Shown here one piece after another: positions 47,129 to 60,093 of a DNA stretch of 64,000 nt. The first letter of the stretch is position 1; each line of letters starts with the position of its first letter. The stretch is taken from the NCBI GenBank assembly GCA_010093705.1, contig MU006091.1, positions 1,764,132 through 1,828,131 on the forward strand. The letters run 5' to 3'. This DNA comes from Patellaria atrata CBS 101060 (Eukaryota > Ascomycota > Dothideomycetes > Patellariales > Patellariaceae). A program made the position numbers and the translations under genes. The notes under the pieces are model-generated. The model had not been told where the DNA came from, searched no databases, and saw only the letters and a list, made by a program, of their open reading frames with translations.

Positions 47129-50100
47129 ATGGTGATTCACAGCGCATCCACGAGCTACTCAAGTTCGGCGAATTCAACAATCACCAGCAACTGTTCCAGT
47201 GATGATGGACTTACCGGACTGCAAGATGTGGCGGATATACGTGGCCCTGGCCATCGTACCCAAGTGCCTATCGCCATTGTTGGTATGAGTTGCCGTCTCC
47301 CTGGTCATAGCAGCTCCCCAACAGCTCTGTGGGACTTTCTCCAGCGAGGTGGAGTAGCAAAGAATGAGCCACCAGCGTCGCGCTTCAACCTCGCTGGCCA
47401 TTATGACAAGACAAGACGGGCGCGAACCATGAAATCTCCTGGTGGTATGTTCATGGAGGATGTGGATCCCGCAGTTTTTGACGGTCAATTTTTCAATATA
47501 AATCGGGTGGACTGCATCGCCATGGATCCGCAGCAACGTCAACTTCTGGAAGTCACATATGAATGCTTGGAAAATGCCGGAATACCACTACAGACGTTAA
47601 ATGGATCCAAAACGGGAGTGATTGTCGGTGCAAACTTCATCGGTGAGTGCTGCCCTATACCGTTCAGTTTTATTCCCATACCCTTGACTAATTGTCTCCA
47701 GACTATGCGGCCGTCCAGAATCGTGATCCAGAGGATAGGGCTGACTCTATCACAATCGGGCTCGCCACGTCAATTCTAAGCAATCGAATCAGCCACTTCT
47801 TGAACTTGAATGGCCCAAGGTACGTACACGGCTATAAAGCCATCAACGAACCGGAAACTCAGTACTGCGGAAGTTCATTAGCTTACTCTTGTTATCTCGC
47901 TCTAGCATGACATTAGATACCGCTTGCTCAGCGAGCTTAGTCTCCGTTGATGTTGCCTGTCGCTACTTGGATAGTTTCCAGGCGGATGGGATGATCGTAG
48001 GAGGAGCGAATATGTGGCTTACTCCAGAACACAACGAGGAAATCGGCATGATGCACATGACACAATCTGCGTCGGGAAAGTGCCATAGCTTCGATGAAAA
48101 GGCAGATGGGTACGTTAAAGCTGAGGGAATCAACATCATTTATCTTAAAAGACTGGACGACGCCATCCGTGACAACGATCCGATACGGGCCGTTATCCGA
48201 GGAACAGCTTCCAACGCGTCGGGTCGCACTGCCGGTCTTGCAAATCCCAGCGCAGATGCTCAAGCTGCCGTTACCAGAATGGCGTATAAGAATGCTGGTA
48301 TCAGCGATTTTCGTGCAACACAATTCCTCGAGTGTCACGGAACGGGTACCCTAGCTGGTGATCCAATCGAGGTGAAAGGCGCCGCATCTGTCTTTGGAGC
48401 TGGCCGTTCGGACGGGCAGGAGTTGGTAATTGGGTCAATTAAAAGTAATATTGGCCATTCCGAGGCAGCCGCTGGCCTCTCGGGTTTGATCAAGGCAACA
48501 CTTGCTGTAGAGCACGGCATCATTCCTGGAAATCCTACTTTTACCAAACCAAACCCTAAAATCGACTTCAAGGCATCTCGTATCCGCGTCAGCCGGACAT
48601 CCGTCAAGTGGCCTAGCGGAGCATCTATCCGACGGGCCAGCGTCAACTCATTCGGGTTTGGAGGTGCAAACGCTCATGCAGTGATTGAGAATGCTATCAC
48701 TTCTCCACACATCTCGTCATTCCAACGTGTGACGAAAGATTTCTTCGACGACGAGGATGATGAAGAGGAAAAGGAAGAGGAAGGGGGTACAGAACGCACA
48801 ATGACACCCAAAGTGTTGGTCTTCTCAGCCAACGACCCTCTATCCCTTCAGAACTACATCAAGGCGTTATCCTCTCACCTCCTTAATCCTGTAGTGTCGA
48901 TTGATATTGAAGATTTAGCATATACACTCTCTCAGAGGAGAAGCCAACACTACTGTCGAGCGTTTTCTGTCACACGTTCTAGCAAGGGATTACTTGATGA
49001 AGAAACCATTATGATGGGAAAGCAGGCACCGTTGCCACCTCGAATTGGCCTCGTATTCACCGGTCAAGGCGCCCAGTGGTCTCAAATGGGTTCGAATCTA
49101 GTGAGAGACTTCCCATTTGCACGGAAGGTTATCGGTGATTTGGACAAAGTGTTACAGACTGTGGAAGAGCCACCTCAGTGGTCCCTGCTTGAGGAGCTCA
49201 CTGCCGCTCGAAGCAGCGAAGTTCTCCGCCAGCCTGAGTTTTCGCAGCCGCTGGTAACTGCATTACAATTGGCACTTCTAGAGGTTCTCAACAACTGGGG
49301 TATTCGTCCTCACGCTGTTGTGGGACACTCCTCGGGTGAGATTGCCGCAGCTGCCGCAGCAGGACTTATCACATATGCCGATGCAATCAAAACAGCATTC
49401 TATCGCGGACAGGCTGCCAAGAAAGTAGTCACTTCTACCGAACCTGTGGGTATGCTAGCGGTAGGCGTTAGTCCTGATAAAATAAAGAAGTATCTTCAAT
49501 CAGAAGAAGGCAACGTCCAGATTGCGTGTTACAACAGCCCAGACAGTTTGACCATGTCAGGCACTGTTGCCGCCTTGGAAAGCCTCCGCATTCATCTTCA
49601 AGCAGATGGTCATTTCGCAAGAATGCTGCTGGTTGACCTGGCGTATCACTCTCAATATATGAGAGAAATAGGAGTCATATATGAGCAGATGCTACTACGT
49701 GACCAGCTGTTCCACAATCAACCCAGTAGTCCTCAACCAGATGTGCAAATGTTCAGTTCCGTTCTGGGGAGGTTGATGCAGGCTGATGAAAAGCTAGATG
49801 CGGCATATTGGAAGAAGAACATGGTCTCACCTGTGCAATTTACCCAGGCCACGTCAGAAATGCTCCGGAACGTCCAATTTGGCGCGAACTTTCTGATCGA
49901 ACTCGGCCCAAGCAATGCGCTCTCTGGCCCGATCGCGCAGATCAAGAAGAACATCAGCGACACTGTCGCTAGGGATACCGTATATGTTTCAGCGCTTAAA
50001 CGCGGTGCTGACTCGACGCTCGCCATGTATCAGACGGCTGGCCAGCTATACCTTGCCGGTGGCACTATCGACTTGAGTAAAGTGAACATGATAGACAAGC

Positions 50101-53100
50101 ATTCTGCTAAACTTATTGTCGACCTACCTAATTATGCTTGGAACCACTCAAACCGATATTGGCACGAGACCAGGGCCAGCAAAGACTGGCGTTTCAAAAA
50201 ATTCGTTAACCATGACCTCCTTGGCTCCAAAGTCCCTGGGACCGATTGGCGGGCGCCTTTATTCAAGAAAGTACTGAAGGTAGCAAATGTCCCCTGGCTA
50301 CGTGACCATAAGTTAGGCAGTGAGATTGTCTTCCCGGCAGCCGCGTATGTGTCGATGGCTGTAGAAGCTATGTATCAGACCGCAATGTCGACACACTGGG
50401 ACCATCAGGTACCAACTCGCTATCGATTCCGGTTGAAAAATGTGCAGCTGCTTCGAGCTCTTGTGTTGGAAGAAAATGGAGACGTTCGCTTAACACTGGC
50501 TTTAACACCTATTAAGGGGTGCTCCACGCGATCCTGGTACGAGTATCGTGTGTGCTCAGTGCAGGAATCGCTCCAAAACGACCCAGTGCACAGTACCGGT
50601 TTGGTGTGCGTTGAGACCAACTATCAGGTGACTAACCACCAAATTGAGAATATGGAACCGTTAGACTTGCCCACGCCTGCTCACGTGTGGTATAAGGCAC
50701 TGGCTGATCTCGGATATAATTTTGGCCCTTGCTTTCGTAAACATCTAATGGTAGAAGCAACTATTGGTAAGCGAAATACACGCTCCACTGTCAACCTTGA
50801 ACCTCCGCCGTCCATCCCCCTCGGCCAATCCTACTACCCAATACATCCAGCTGTCATGGATTCCTGTTTCCAGACAGGATCGCCATCACTATGGAATTGC
50901 GAACCACCCACATCGGGAGGAACTGTACTTGTCCCTAAAATTATTGATAGCATCGTTGTTGAAGCAAATCGAGACTTGCCAACAGAAGGTATAGCATTGT
51001 CGTCCGCAAAGTTCGTTGGTGTTGGAAACGCAGCGCTCCCTAGGAACTATGCCACAAGTGTGAAGCTATTCGATCCTCGAGACGGCACCTTTCTTTTCGA
51101 GATGGAAGGTCTACATTCGGGCGAGATTGAGATGAGCGACATTGCGAATCCGGCCCATACATTCACTCGCCTTGCCTGGGATGCAGATGTCGACATGCTC
51201 ATGGCAACATCCAACACAGTGGCTGTACAGCAGTGGCTTAGGACCAAAGAGCTTCATGACGTTTTCAATATGATAGCGCATAAAACCCCTGGCTTAAGTC
51301 TCTTGGAACTGAATTTGAATCCCGAAGATGTTTCCAGCCTCTGGTTAGAGGAGACAGATAGAATGAACCACATCCGAACCGTTTGCTCACAGTATCATGT
51401 TGGCGTCCGGGATCCCAAAGCGGTCTTCCGTGCCGCAGAGCAAATGGCTTCACAAGTCTCCAGCTCACAGATACATGTCGTGGACACCTCTAAGGCTGCT
51501 GCCGTGGTCCCCGGTATTGGTTTCGACTTAGCAATCGTGAAGACAAATCCACAGACTAGAGCAGAAGCAGGTATTATTATTAAGAGCCTCGCTTTATCAT
51601 TAAGGCCAGGAGCATATGTCATCACTATCGGAATCGACGACGTACCACTTAGAAGTCTCGGACAAACAGTTCGCCTCAGGGACAATATCCACCTCTGTCA
51701 TTTTGAGAATAGAATACGAGAGGGCGCGCATCCGAATATCACTCATGTGAGCCTTCTTGATCTCGAAACGCAGCGAACATGCGACATGGCTCAGGTTATT
51801 GACGCTCTCCGGGCAAATCAGTGGGTTATACAAACCAGCTCTGCTCCACTTAATGACATCAAGTCCAGCACAGATGTTGTGGTCATCATCGACGAATTGT
51901 TTTCTTCCGTCATGGATTCACTTGAAGAGCGGCAATGGGATGTGCTCAAGTACCTCGCTGAGAAGCGTTGCCGTCTTCTTTGGGTCACCGCCGGTGCACA
52001 TTTATCCGTAACTGATCCAACCAAGGCAGCTATTGCTGGCCTAATTCGCGCCATTCGCGCGGAGGAACAGCTAAGTTTCATGACTCTTGATGTTGAGAGT
52101 GCCACTGGCAATGCCACTAATGTAGCCATTTCGCTATGTCTTGAATGGCTGTGTGTATCCGACACCTTCAAGCGCGATGTTCCGAGGGATAGTGAGTTCG
52201 TTGAGCGAGGAGGTATCATATACACCAGTCGACTTGTTCCTGACGCTGCTCTCACAGCACTACAGAGCGATCATGTCGCCGATAGGCCCACTGACATAAC
52301 TGATCTGCATGCATGCAAAGCTCTCGTTCAACTACGCTGTGAACGTCTGGGCAACCTAGACAGTTTGCATTTCGACGAGACACTATCCAATGAGGTCCCA
52401 CTGCCGAATGGTTTGCTTGAAGTAAAGGTTTGCGCGGCGGGTCTGAATTATAAAGACGTCGTCGTTAGTATGGGCACTGTTCCAGGAGACGAATCGCAGC
52501 TAGGCCATGAAGCAGCTGGTGTGGTCACGCAAATTTCTCCAGGCATATCAGATTTCAAGGTTGGAGACCGTGTTGTGGTATTCGGCAAGGGATGTTTCGC
52601 AAATCTGATACGAACTACCCCATCGCGTGCGTATCGTATTCCTGATAACGTGTCATTCGAAGAGGCTGCGACTCTTGCCGTGGTCTACTTAACAAGCATC
52701 TACTCGCTCTTTGACCAGGGCAATCTTTCCGCAGGAAAGACTGTTCTTATTCACTCTGCTGCTGGAGGCGTGGGTATAGCGGCCATTCAGCTTGCCCAGT
52801 ATGCCGGAGCCGATGTATTTGTAACGGTTGGTACTCCTGAAAAGAGACACTTTCTCCAGTCGACTTTCGGCCTGAGCGATAACCGTGTTTTTGGTTCTCG
52901 CAATACGGATTTCGGTGATCAAATTTTAGCGGTAACAAATGGCCGTGGAGTAGACGTCGTACTCAATTCGCTCACTGGTGACATGCTCGATGAGTCGTTC
53001 CGCATCCTGGCAGATGGGGGTATCATGGTCGAGATCGGAAAGAAGGATATCCTAGAGCGTAATAGTTTGTCCATGAGGCCGTTCGACCGCAACATCTCAT

Positions 53101-54600
53101 TTAGAGCAGTTGATCTGTCTCCCGAACGCACTCCCGATGCACTCGTGGCCCGACTCATGTCTAAGCTCTTTAAGCTCCTCATAGGTGGCCATATCAAGCC
53201 AATCAAACCAATGCACTGCTTTTCTTGGGCTGAAGTTCCGTCTGCATTTCGATTCTTGAGACCGGGAACACATATTGGTAAGGTTGTGCTGTCGGATGAT
53301 CCCGATATAAAGATTCAGGTTCCGGTACGTGCAAAAGCCTAATTATTTCTAGCCATAGTTCTCCAGTAGCCCCAGCTAACTTTTTTATTGTTTTAGATTC
53401 GTAGAGCACCACCAAAACTTCATTTCCGTGACGATGGTTGTTATATGATTGTTGGCGGGCTTCGTGGTCTCTGCGGTTCTCTTGCCGTCTACCTAGCTAA
53501 AACAGGAGCCAAATTCCTTGCTGTGATTTCTCGCAGCGGATATTTAGATGACAAGTCACAGAGGGTTATAAAACAGATTAAAGCTCTCGGAGCGTATATC
53601 GATCTTCTCACTATAGATGTTACGAAGGCAATAGAGGTCAAGAACGCTTTCAAGCAGACAACCAAACCCGTTGCCGGTATTATCCAAGGTGCTATGGTCC
53701 TACGGGTAAGTTTATATTTATAATTGATACCAGGCATTCTCCTAACGTATTTATCACTAGGACCGAGCCTTTGATCAAATGACACTCGCCGAGTACCATG
53801 AAGCAATCCAATGCAAGATCCGTGGTACATGGAACCTACATAATGCTGCCGAATCGCTAAGTCTCAATCTGGACTTTTTCACTCTTCTCTCAAGCATTTC
53901 CGGCATCATCGGCAACCGCGGCCAGGCCAACTACGCAGCCGCGAATACATTCCTCGATGCTTTCGCCGCATTCCGTCACTCCCGAGGGCAGGCTGCCTGC
54001 TCAGTCGATCTCGGTGTCATCGAGGATGCCGGTGTGATCGCTGAGAATACCAAACTACAAGCTCAGTTTGATGGGCGGATATTTAGGGGCATCAATGATG
54101 GATTGCTGCGTAAAATTGTCGGTCTATCAGTACTTCAACAGGAGAGTCCTGCGCCCAGTCCAGCGGCACAAACGCAAATTATTACCGGCCTTATCACTCC
54201 TCAACCATCTTACTCGAGCTTGAAACGCGACGCACGTTTTTCAGCCCTCTTCACCAGTGATAAAAGCACTGATGACGGTGATTCTGGCGCTAAAAGGGGA
54301 AACACAGAGGTGCAAATAGTGCTGATGATGTTACGGACCGAGTCGATCGACGTGGCAGCAAAGCTAAACGCGGTGGTGGACTTAGTTAATGCGAGCTTCA
54401 TGCGCATTCTACAACTTCCGGAGCCGATGGATCCAGCGCGCCCGTTGTCAGTGTATGGCATCGATTCCTTAGCGGCGGTGGAGTTACGGAATTGGGTGAG
54501 GACGGAGCTCGGTGCATTGGTTACGACTTTGGATGTGCTGAATGCTAGCTCGTTAAATAAGCTTGGTGAAAGGATTATAGCGAAGATTATCGGTGAGTAG
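47129..54600 (+). CDS. Highly reducing type I polyketide synthase
   Basis: Five exons (47129-47642, 47702-47819, 47906-53324, 53397-53705, 53761-54600) join in frame to 2399 residues. KS: DTACSAS (Cys 218), ECHGTGT and SNIGHSEAAAG. AT: FTGQGAQWSQMG and GHSSGE (Ser about 685). DH: DHKLGSEIVFP with its His and HPAVMDSCFQ with its Asp. A reduced, non-consensus methyltransferase region has LSLLELNLNPEDVSSL where the SAM glycine motif should be. ER: GHEAAGVVTQ and HSAAGGVGIAAIQLA. KR: IVGGLRGLCGSLA, LSSISGIIGNRGQ and ANYAAANTF. ACP: YGIDSLAAVELRNW (Ser about 2355). No thioesterase or other release domain. It should build a fully or variably reduced, unmethylated chain in the cytosol. The neighbours supply release, oxidation and regulation. 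I find no inactivating lesion. Confidence 0.95.
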
Positions 54601-54685
54601 GGAGAGATTAAAGCGTCAAGATCGAATATCTTGATTATTTCATAACTTAAATAGGAGAACTAGCGCCTTCCATATAGCCTTTGCC

Positions 54686-54957
54686 AATGGATGGACACCT
54701 TTCTAAGTGACAGGAAAATGCAACTGGCTTTCAATGGAGAAAGGCAGGAAAAGTGCAACGTAGAGGTGGGAATACCACAAGGATCGCCGATCTCACCTAT
54801 ACTATTCCTAATCTATATTGGGGAAATCTGTAAAGACATTAAAGGGATCCAGAAACTGAGCTACGTTGATGATTTTTCGGTAACAGTAATTTCAACGTCT
54901 GTTAAGAACTATGAAGTCACAACGATAGCAGATATAATCAGAGAGAATTCCTCATAA
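54686..54957 (+). pseudogene. Non-LTR (LINE, Tad-like) reverse transcriptase fragment
   Basis: A 90-residue open segment reads WMDTFLSDRKMQLAFNGERQ, then VEVGIPQGSPISPILFLIYI and KLSYVDDFSV. These are the GxPQGSPxSP and YxDD blocks of LINE-type reverse transcriptases, of the kind found in fungal Tad-clade elements. It starts about 90 bp after the PKS stop and ends about 50 bp before the copia LTR. The rest of the element is missing, so this is a fragment. The YVDD catalytic residues remain, but the protein cannot function alone. Confidence 0.78.
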
Positions 54958-55007
54958 GAAAGGGTAATAGTGAAATATTCTTCCTACAGCATAATGCGGT
55001 CAAATCC

Positions 55008-55276
55008 TGTTAGATGGTGAGGTTCGCTACCGGGTAAATGGATGCTTACTAGTTCAAAACAGTGGTGAAAACAATGGTATGGAACGGTAGCTTGAGACAG
55101 AGCGTCAAACCGTATTAAAACAGATCTCTGACGAGAGCACGGATCTGTGGTGTTTTATCTGTTCTCTTTCTGACCCAGTATCATTGTCAACTGTTCAGTA
55201 TATAGTCCATATCTCTCTCAGTAGTTGCAAATCAAGCGATATATTCAGTGCACCTGCAGATCCAGTTTATCTCACA
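55008..55276 (+). mobile_element. 5' LTR of the copia element (family A)
   Basis: TGTTAGATGGTGAGGTTCGC through to CAGATCCAGTTTATCTCACA, 269 bp, with TG...CA ends. The ends match the reverse complements of the solo LTRs at 23842-24127 and 36261-36603. It is followed directly by the primer-binding site. No matching 3' LTR is found in the window. Confidence 0.8.
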
Positions 55277-55290
55277 GTTATGAGCCCGGA
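55277..55290 (+). other. Primer-binding site matching initiator Met-tRNA anticodon arm
   Basis: GTTATGAGCCCGGA follows the LTR without a gap. GTTATGAGCCC is the reverse complement of GGGCTCATAAC, the anticodon stem-loop of eukaryotic initiator tRNA-Met (CAT anticodon). This is the half-tRNA priming known for Drosophila copia and related elements, rather than use of the tRNA 3' end. Confidence 0.7.
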
Positions 55291-55437
55291 CTTTGTGCTG
55301 TTTTGAAGCCGTACATCTTGCTCAATTTCGATCCGTTTATACTCATCTCATTTTGAATCGATATATCCGAATCTTTTGAAGTCAGCTGTGCTGCTCCACC
55401 GTTGTTTACATCCATCTCTTGTGCTATCAATTTAAAT

Positions 55438-58400
55438 ATGTCGACTTCAACAAATCCTTCGTCTCAAGTGGCCACAGTCACTCTGAAAGATGCCTCTGAC
55501 TGGCATAATTGGTACTATCTTATCAAGAATCAGGCGGAAATGGAAGATATCTGGGACTATTGTGATCCAGATCTTCAAGAGAAACCTGAGTTACCATCAT
55601 CACCGCCCCAACCGGCCAATGTGAAAGAATGGCTCCGTACAGGCACTCCACCAACTGGAGAGACCCAAGCATCTATGACCGGATTGTACACCTCGCTTAG
55701 AGCTAACGCCAGAGATCAATCAGAAAAGAGAGCCAAGATCGTGAAACTCTATTCTCTGATTACGAGTACTGTTCCAGCCAGCAACCTACCGTTAAGTGAG
55801 GAGACGAAAGAACCATACACCCTTTTGAAGAAGCTTAAGTCAAGATTTAAGCTTGAAGACCGGACGATTCGGAACGAAGCATACAGCAAGTATCTACATC
55901 ATCTGCGAACAATTAGAAAGAGAGATATTGACGCTTGGTGTACAACTTACCTAGGCTTGTATGAAGACTGCATCCGTTTTAAAGTCCCCGAAGTGGCCGG
56001 AGAAGGTCTAATTAGGGATCTACTAAACACTCTAGCCAAAACCTATGAACAATGGGCAACAGCCAAAGCTGTCAACGTAAACGACCAGCTCGACGCAAAT
56101 GAAAAGGTCGAAATTTCGATGATCATATCTCAATTCCGCAATTACCACAAAGCCCAGACAATCAAAGACCCAGCTAGAGGTGTGTTTGCTGCACTCCAAG
56201 GCCAGTCTCTCGATGAATCCACCACACAAGCTATTGTTTCCACGGCAAAGAAGACATCTAGAAATGACCGTCTTAAGAAATGCCTTTGTGGGAAAGACCA
56301 CCGTTGGGGAGCCTGCCCTTATATCAATCCACGAGCTACAAAGCCAAAAGACTATTCTGAGACCACCCAAAAGCTCGTTGATACCAAGATTTTGGAGCTA
56401 AATGAGTGGCAACGACTCGCAATCCAGAAGATTCGAACATCTAGGCCAGAGAAGGCTAAAGATGAGAAAGAAGACGCCTCTAAATCTGATGACAATCGAA
56501 AAGGAGACATTGGTATGTTCGTTGGAGCAAAGTTTTCGGGTCCTACAGACATCGTGTTAGCGAATGCACGTTCCTCTAACCAACACTGGCTTCACGACTC
56601 CGTTCTTCTTGATTCGGGATCTAGCATCCATATAACCAACGATCGGTCAAATTTTGAGATTGAAAGCTACTGCGATAATCGATGGATTGAAGTAGGAAAG
56701 GGGTCATGCCAGATATTAGCGAAAGGCAGGTGGACAATTGAAGTTGAAGGACCAGAGGGTACCCGAAGAATGATTTTCAGTGAAGCTTATCTCTGTCCGG
56801 ACTTTAATGCCTCTGTTGTTGGTCTCAAAAGCCTTAGAAAACGGGGAGCATTTTGGAACCACCGTCGTGGCTGTCTTGAGTACGAAAACGGAGATATGAT
56901 GTGCAAAGTTCTGGAAAAAGGCGACCATTACCTATTGAACTATAAAGATGTTGTTCAAGTCGGATCAGTATTTGCTGCTCACAAATCAACAGACCCAAAA
57001 CCTCCAGTAAGCGCAACAACTAGACGTTGGCATCGGATTATGGGCCATGCCGGGCCTGAGGCAATCAAGCATCTTACTACCGATGTAGTAGGAGCAGAGA
57101 TAGATGGCAGAGGACTATCTACAATTGAGTGCGAGGTTTGTGCTGTCTCAAAGGCAACAGAAATTATCAGTCGACGCCCTTTAGACGAGCCGGCAACACG
57201 GATTTTCCAACGGGTATCCTATGATATTGTATCATTCCCACCGGGCTATAATGGCCATCGTTATCTCAGCCACTACCATTGCGACTACTCTCACTGGATT
57301 GATCTAGAGACGTCAGCGACAAAGCCAGAGACGAATGAAAGTAATCGCAAGTACTTTAAACGCACCAGAACTCAGTTTGGAGTTGAAATTCAAAGATTCA
57401 AAAGTGACAACGAGACAGCGTTAGGAAAAGCTCACAATAGGCTTTTAGAAGAGACCGGCACGATAGCAGAGCCTTCAGCTCCGGATACTCCAGCCTAGAA
57501 TGGTGATGCTGAACGCTCTGGAAGGGTGATTATTACCAAGGCTCGTTCCATGTCCACTGATTCTATGATCCCTTGGGAGCTTTGGCCGGAAATTGTGGCA
57601 GCAGCGGTGTTCATTAACAATCGGACACCTCATCGATCGCTTAACTGGAAGACGCCATTTCAAGTAGTAACAGGGCGAAAACCGAATATATCTCACCTTA
57701 AAACGTACGGCTGCAGGGCATACGTACTCGATAAGCATATTCCACGCTTACAGAAGCTCCAGCCAAGAGCTCTGATTGGTTATCTTGTTGGATACGATTC
57801 CACAAACATTTACAGGATCTGGGTTCCCAGCAGGAAACGAGTGTTTCGATCTAGAGACGTTAAGTTCGACGAAGATCGGTTCTATGATCCAGCAGAGCTG
57901 GATTTCGGTCATTTACTGCGTGAGAGAGCTGACGAGGTGATCGTTATGCTTGAAGTTCCCCCTATGATCACTTCAATTGAAGAAGTTGACGAACCAGTGC
58001 TCCTTAAAGATATCGTGGACCCTGAAGCGACTCAAGTTTACAATTTAAAGCAGACGATGCAAGTAGCAGTTGGAAATACTAAAGATGGAAGGGTGGACCA
58101 GTCCGGAACATTTCCTACCCCTCCTCCAGATACACCCTCAATCTTAGAACAACCACAGCCGCCAGCTAGGACAGCTGGAAATGCTGAAGAAGCGCAAGAA
58201 ACGAGTCTTAGTGGCCCTACGGATTCAGCTGATGCTATGGAAGACCCCGAGGCCGCGCCGCCAAGCTTATCACTCTCCGACCATCCACGACAGAGGCAAT
58301 CGTCGTCTTCTTTAAGGACAGATGAAGAAGGAGAGGTAATAGAGGTAGAGAGGGGCCAAGATAAACCCACACAGGAAGAGCTAGTGGAGCAGCAGATCCA

Positions 58401-60093
58401 AAGCGAGCTTCATACTAGCTAGAAGAGGGGTTCAGGGGTAAATACCCGTCGGAATCGGGCCCCACGGGCCATAGAGATTTCCTCCCGGATGGCCGAGACT
58501 AACATTCTACCGGAAGGATCAAAACGAGTTCGGAAACCACCAAGAAACAACGATCCAGCTGTATTCTATGCTGAACATATAGCTAAACAGCTGTCAGATC
58601 TGAAGACGACTCACCAGGACGATTTGTCACCTCCTCCAAAATACTATAAGGACGTTTTGAAGCATCCGTACAGAGCTCAATTCCTTGCAGCTATGGAGCT
58701 GGAGATGTCTGCCCTTCAGAGTCGTGGTACGTATGAGCCAATCAGAGCGTCGGAGATCGACAATACTAAGCCTCTTCTGCCTCTTGTCTGGGTATTCACG
58801 TACAAACTAGACGTGGAAGGTTTTTTGACGAAAACAAAGGATCGACTTTGCGTCAGAGGTGATTTACACGAGACGGAACTCGATACGTACGCAGCAACTC
58901 TCGCCGTACGTACAATACGGGCCATACTAGCCATAACAGCCGCCTTTGATCTTGAAGCTATCCAATTGGACGCTCTAAATGCCTTTGTCAACAGTAATCT
59001 GGACGAAGAAGTCTACTGCAGATATCCGGACGGATTCCATAAGCAGGGACTTGTTATGAAGCTTCACAAAGCTTTGTACGGACTGAAGAGATCACCTCGG
59101 CTATGGTATCAGTTGTTTTCAACAGCTCTAGAAGAGCTGGGGATGATGCCGGTTCCTGGTGTCAATTGCTTGTTTACTGATGGCACCATATTAGTGTTTT
59201 TCTACGTGGATGACATAGTGCTATTAGCACGTTCTCAATTTGCGACGAAGCTCCACGAATTCAAAGACAAAGTGATGGGAAAATTCCCCATGCGAGATCT
59301 TGGAGATATCCAGTACTTTTTGGGCATACGTATCGTTCGCGACAGACCAAATTTGAAAATATGGCTGTGTCAAGATGCCTATATTGACAAGCTCATAAAC
59401 AGATTTGAGCTTCAAAACTGCCGGATGAGACATACTCCCCTTTCCTCAGAAGAGCTCGTTCAAAACGTCTCAGACGAAGCACCCCCAAGCCGTATATCGG
59501 CATACAACACTCGGGTCGGCTCTATCGGCTGGTTGAGCAGCATAACCAGACCAGACGTCGCCAAAGCCCACAGCAAGCTGTCGGAATTCCTTAAGAATCC
59601 GTCAAGCAAGCATCTCGAAGCTGCAAATCAAGTGCTGGCTTATCTGAAGCATCACAAGCACCTGGCAATTCAGTATGACGGAACGTTGACTGGAAGGGTG
59701 TTTGCAAGCTCTTCTGACGCCTCATTTGCAGATAACCCCGACCGGCGAAGCTCTCAGGGGTTCCTCTTCTCATTATTCGGTGGACCAATTGACTGGCAGG
59801 CCTCAAAGCAGAAGACAGTCACCACATCAAGCATAGAAGCTGAGCTGTTAGCTCTCAGCCTCGCTACCAGAGAGATGGTAGCATGGAATCGTTTCTTTGA
59901 AGCGATCGACTTTGATCCAGAGCACCGAAGCTCAATTTGGTGCGACAATCAACAGACGATACGGCTTCTCAAAGCACCTGAACCTCAGTTAACAACAAAA
60001 CTCAGACACGTGGATATCCACCACCTGTGGCTGAGGCAAGAGGTTCAGCATGACCGGATAAACGTAGAATGGAAGCCTAACTGCAATGCTTAA
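55438..60093 (+). pseudogene. Ty1/copia polyprotein, one frame with two TAG stops, 3' truncated
   Basis: From the ATG at 55438 (MSTSTNPSSQVATVTLKDAS) one frame of 1551 codons carries gag (a conserved LYEDCIRFK-like region and CLCGKDHRWGACP, a Cys/His motif), protease (LLDSGSSIHITND), GAG-pre-integrase (WHRIMGHAGPEAIKHL, CEVCAVSK), integrase (KSDNETALG, then NGDAERSG), reverse transcriptase (QLDALNAFVNSNLDEEVYCR, FYVDDIVLLA) and RNase H (TTSSIEAELLALS, WCDNQQTIRLL). TAG interrupts it at 57496-57498, where Gln is expected before NGDAER, and at 58420-58422. The end reads VEWKPNCNA and stops where elements usually go on with ADGLTKAL, so the 3' end and 3' LTR are missing. The frame is otherwise clean, which suggests recent damage. 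Confidence 0.88.

Noticed and set aside
55402-55437. Copia polyprotein start at 55402
   Set aside because: The codon is TTG; the first ATG in frame is at 55438.
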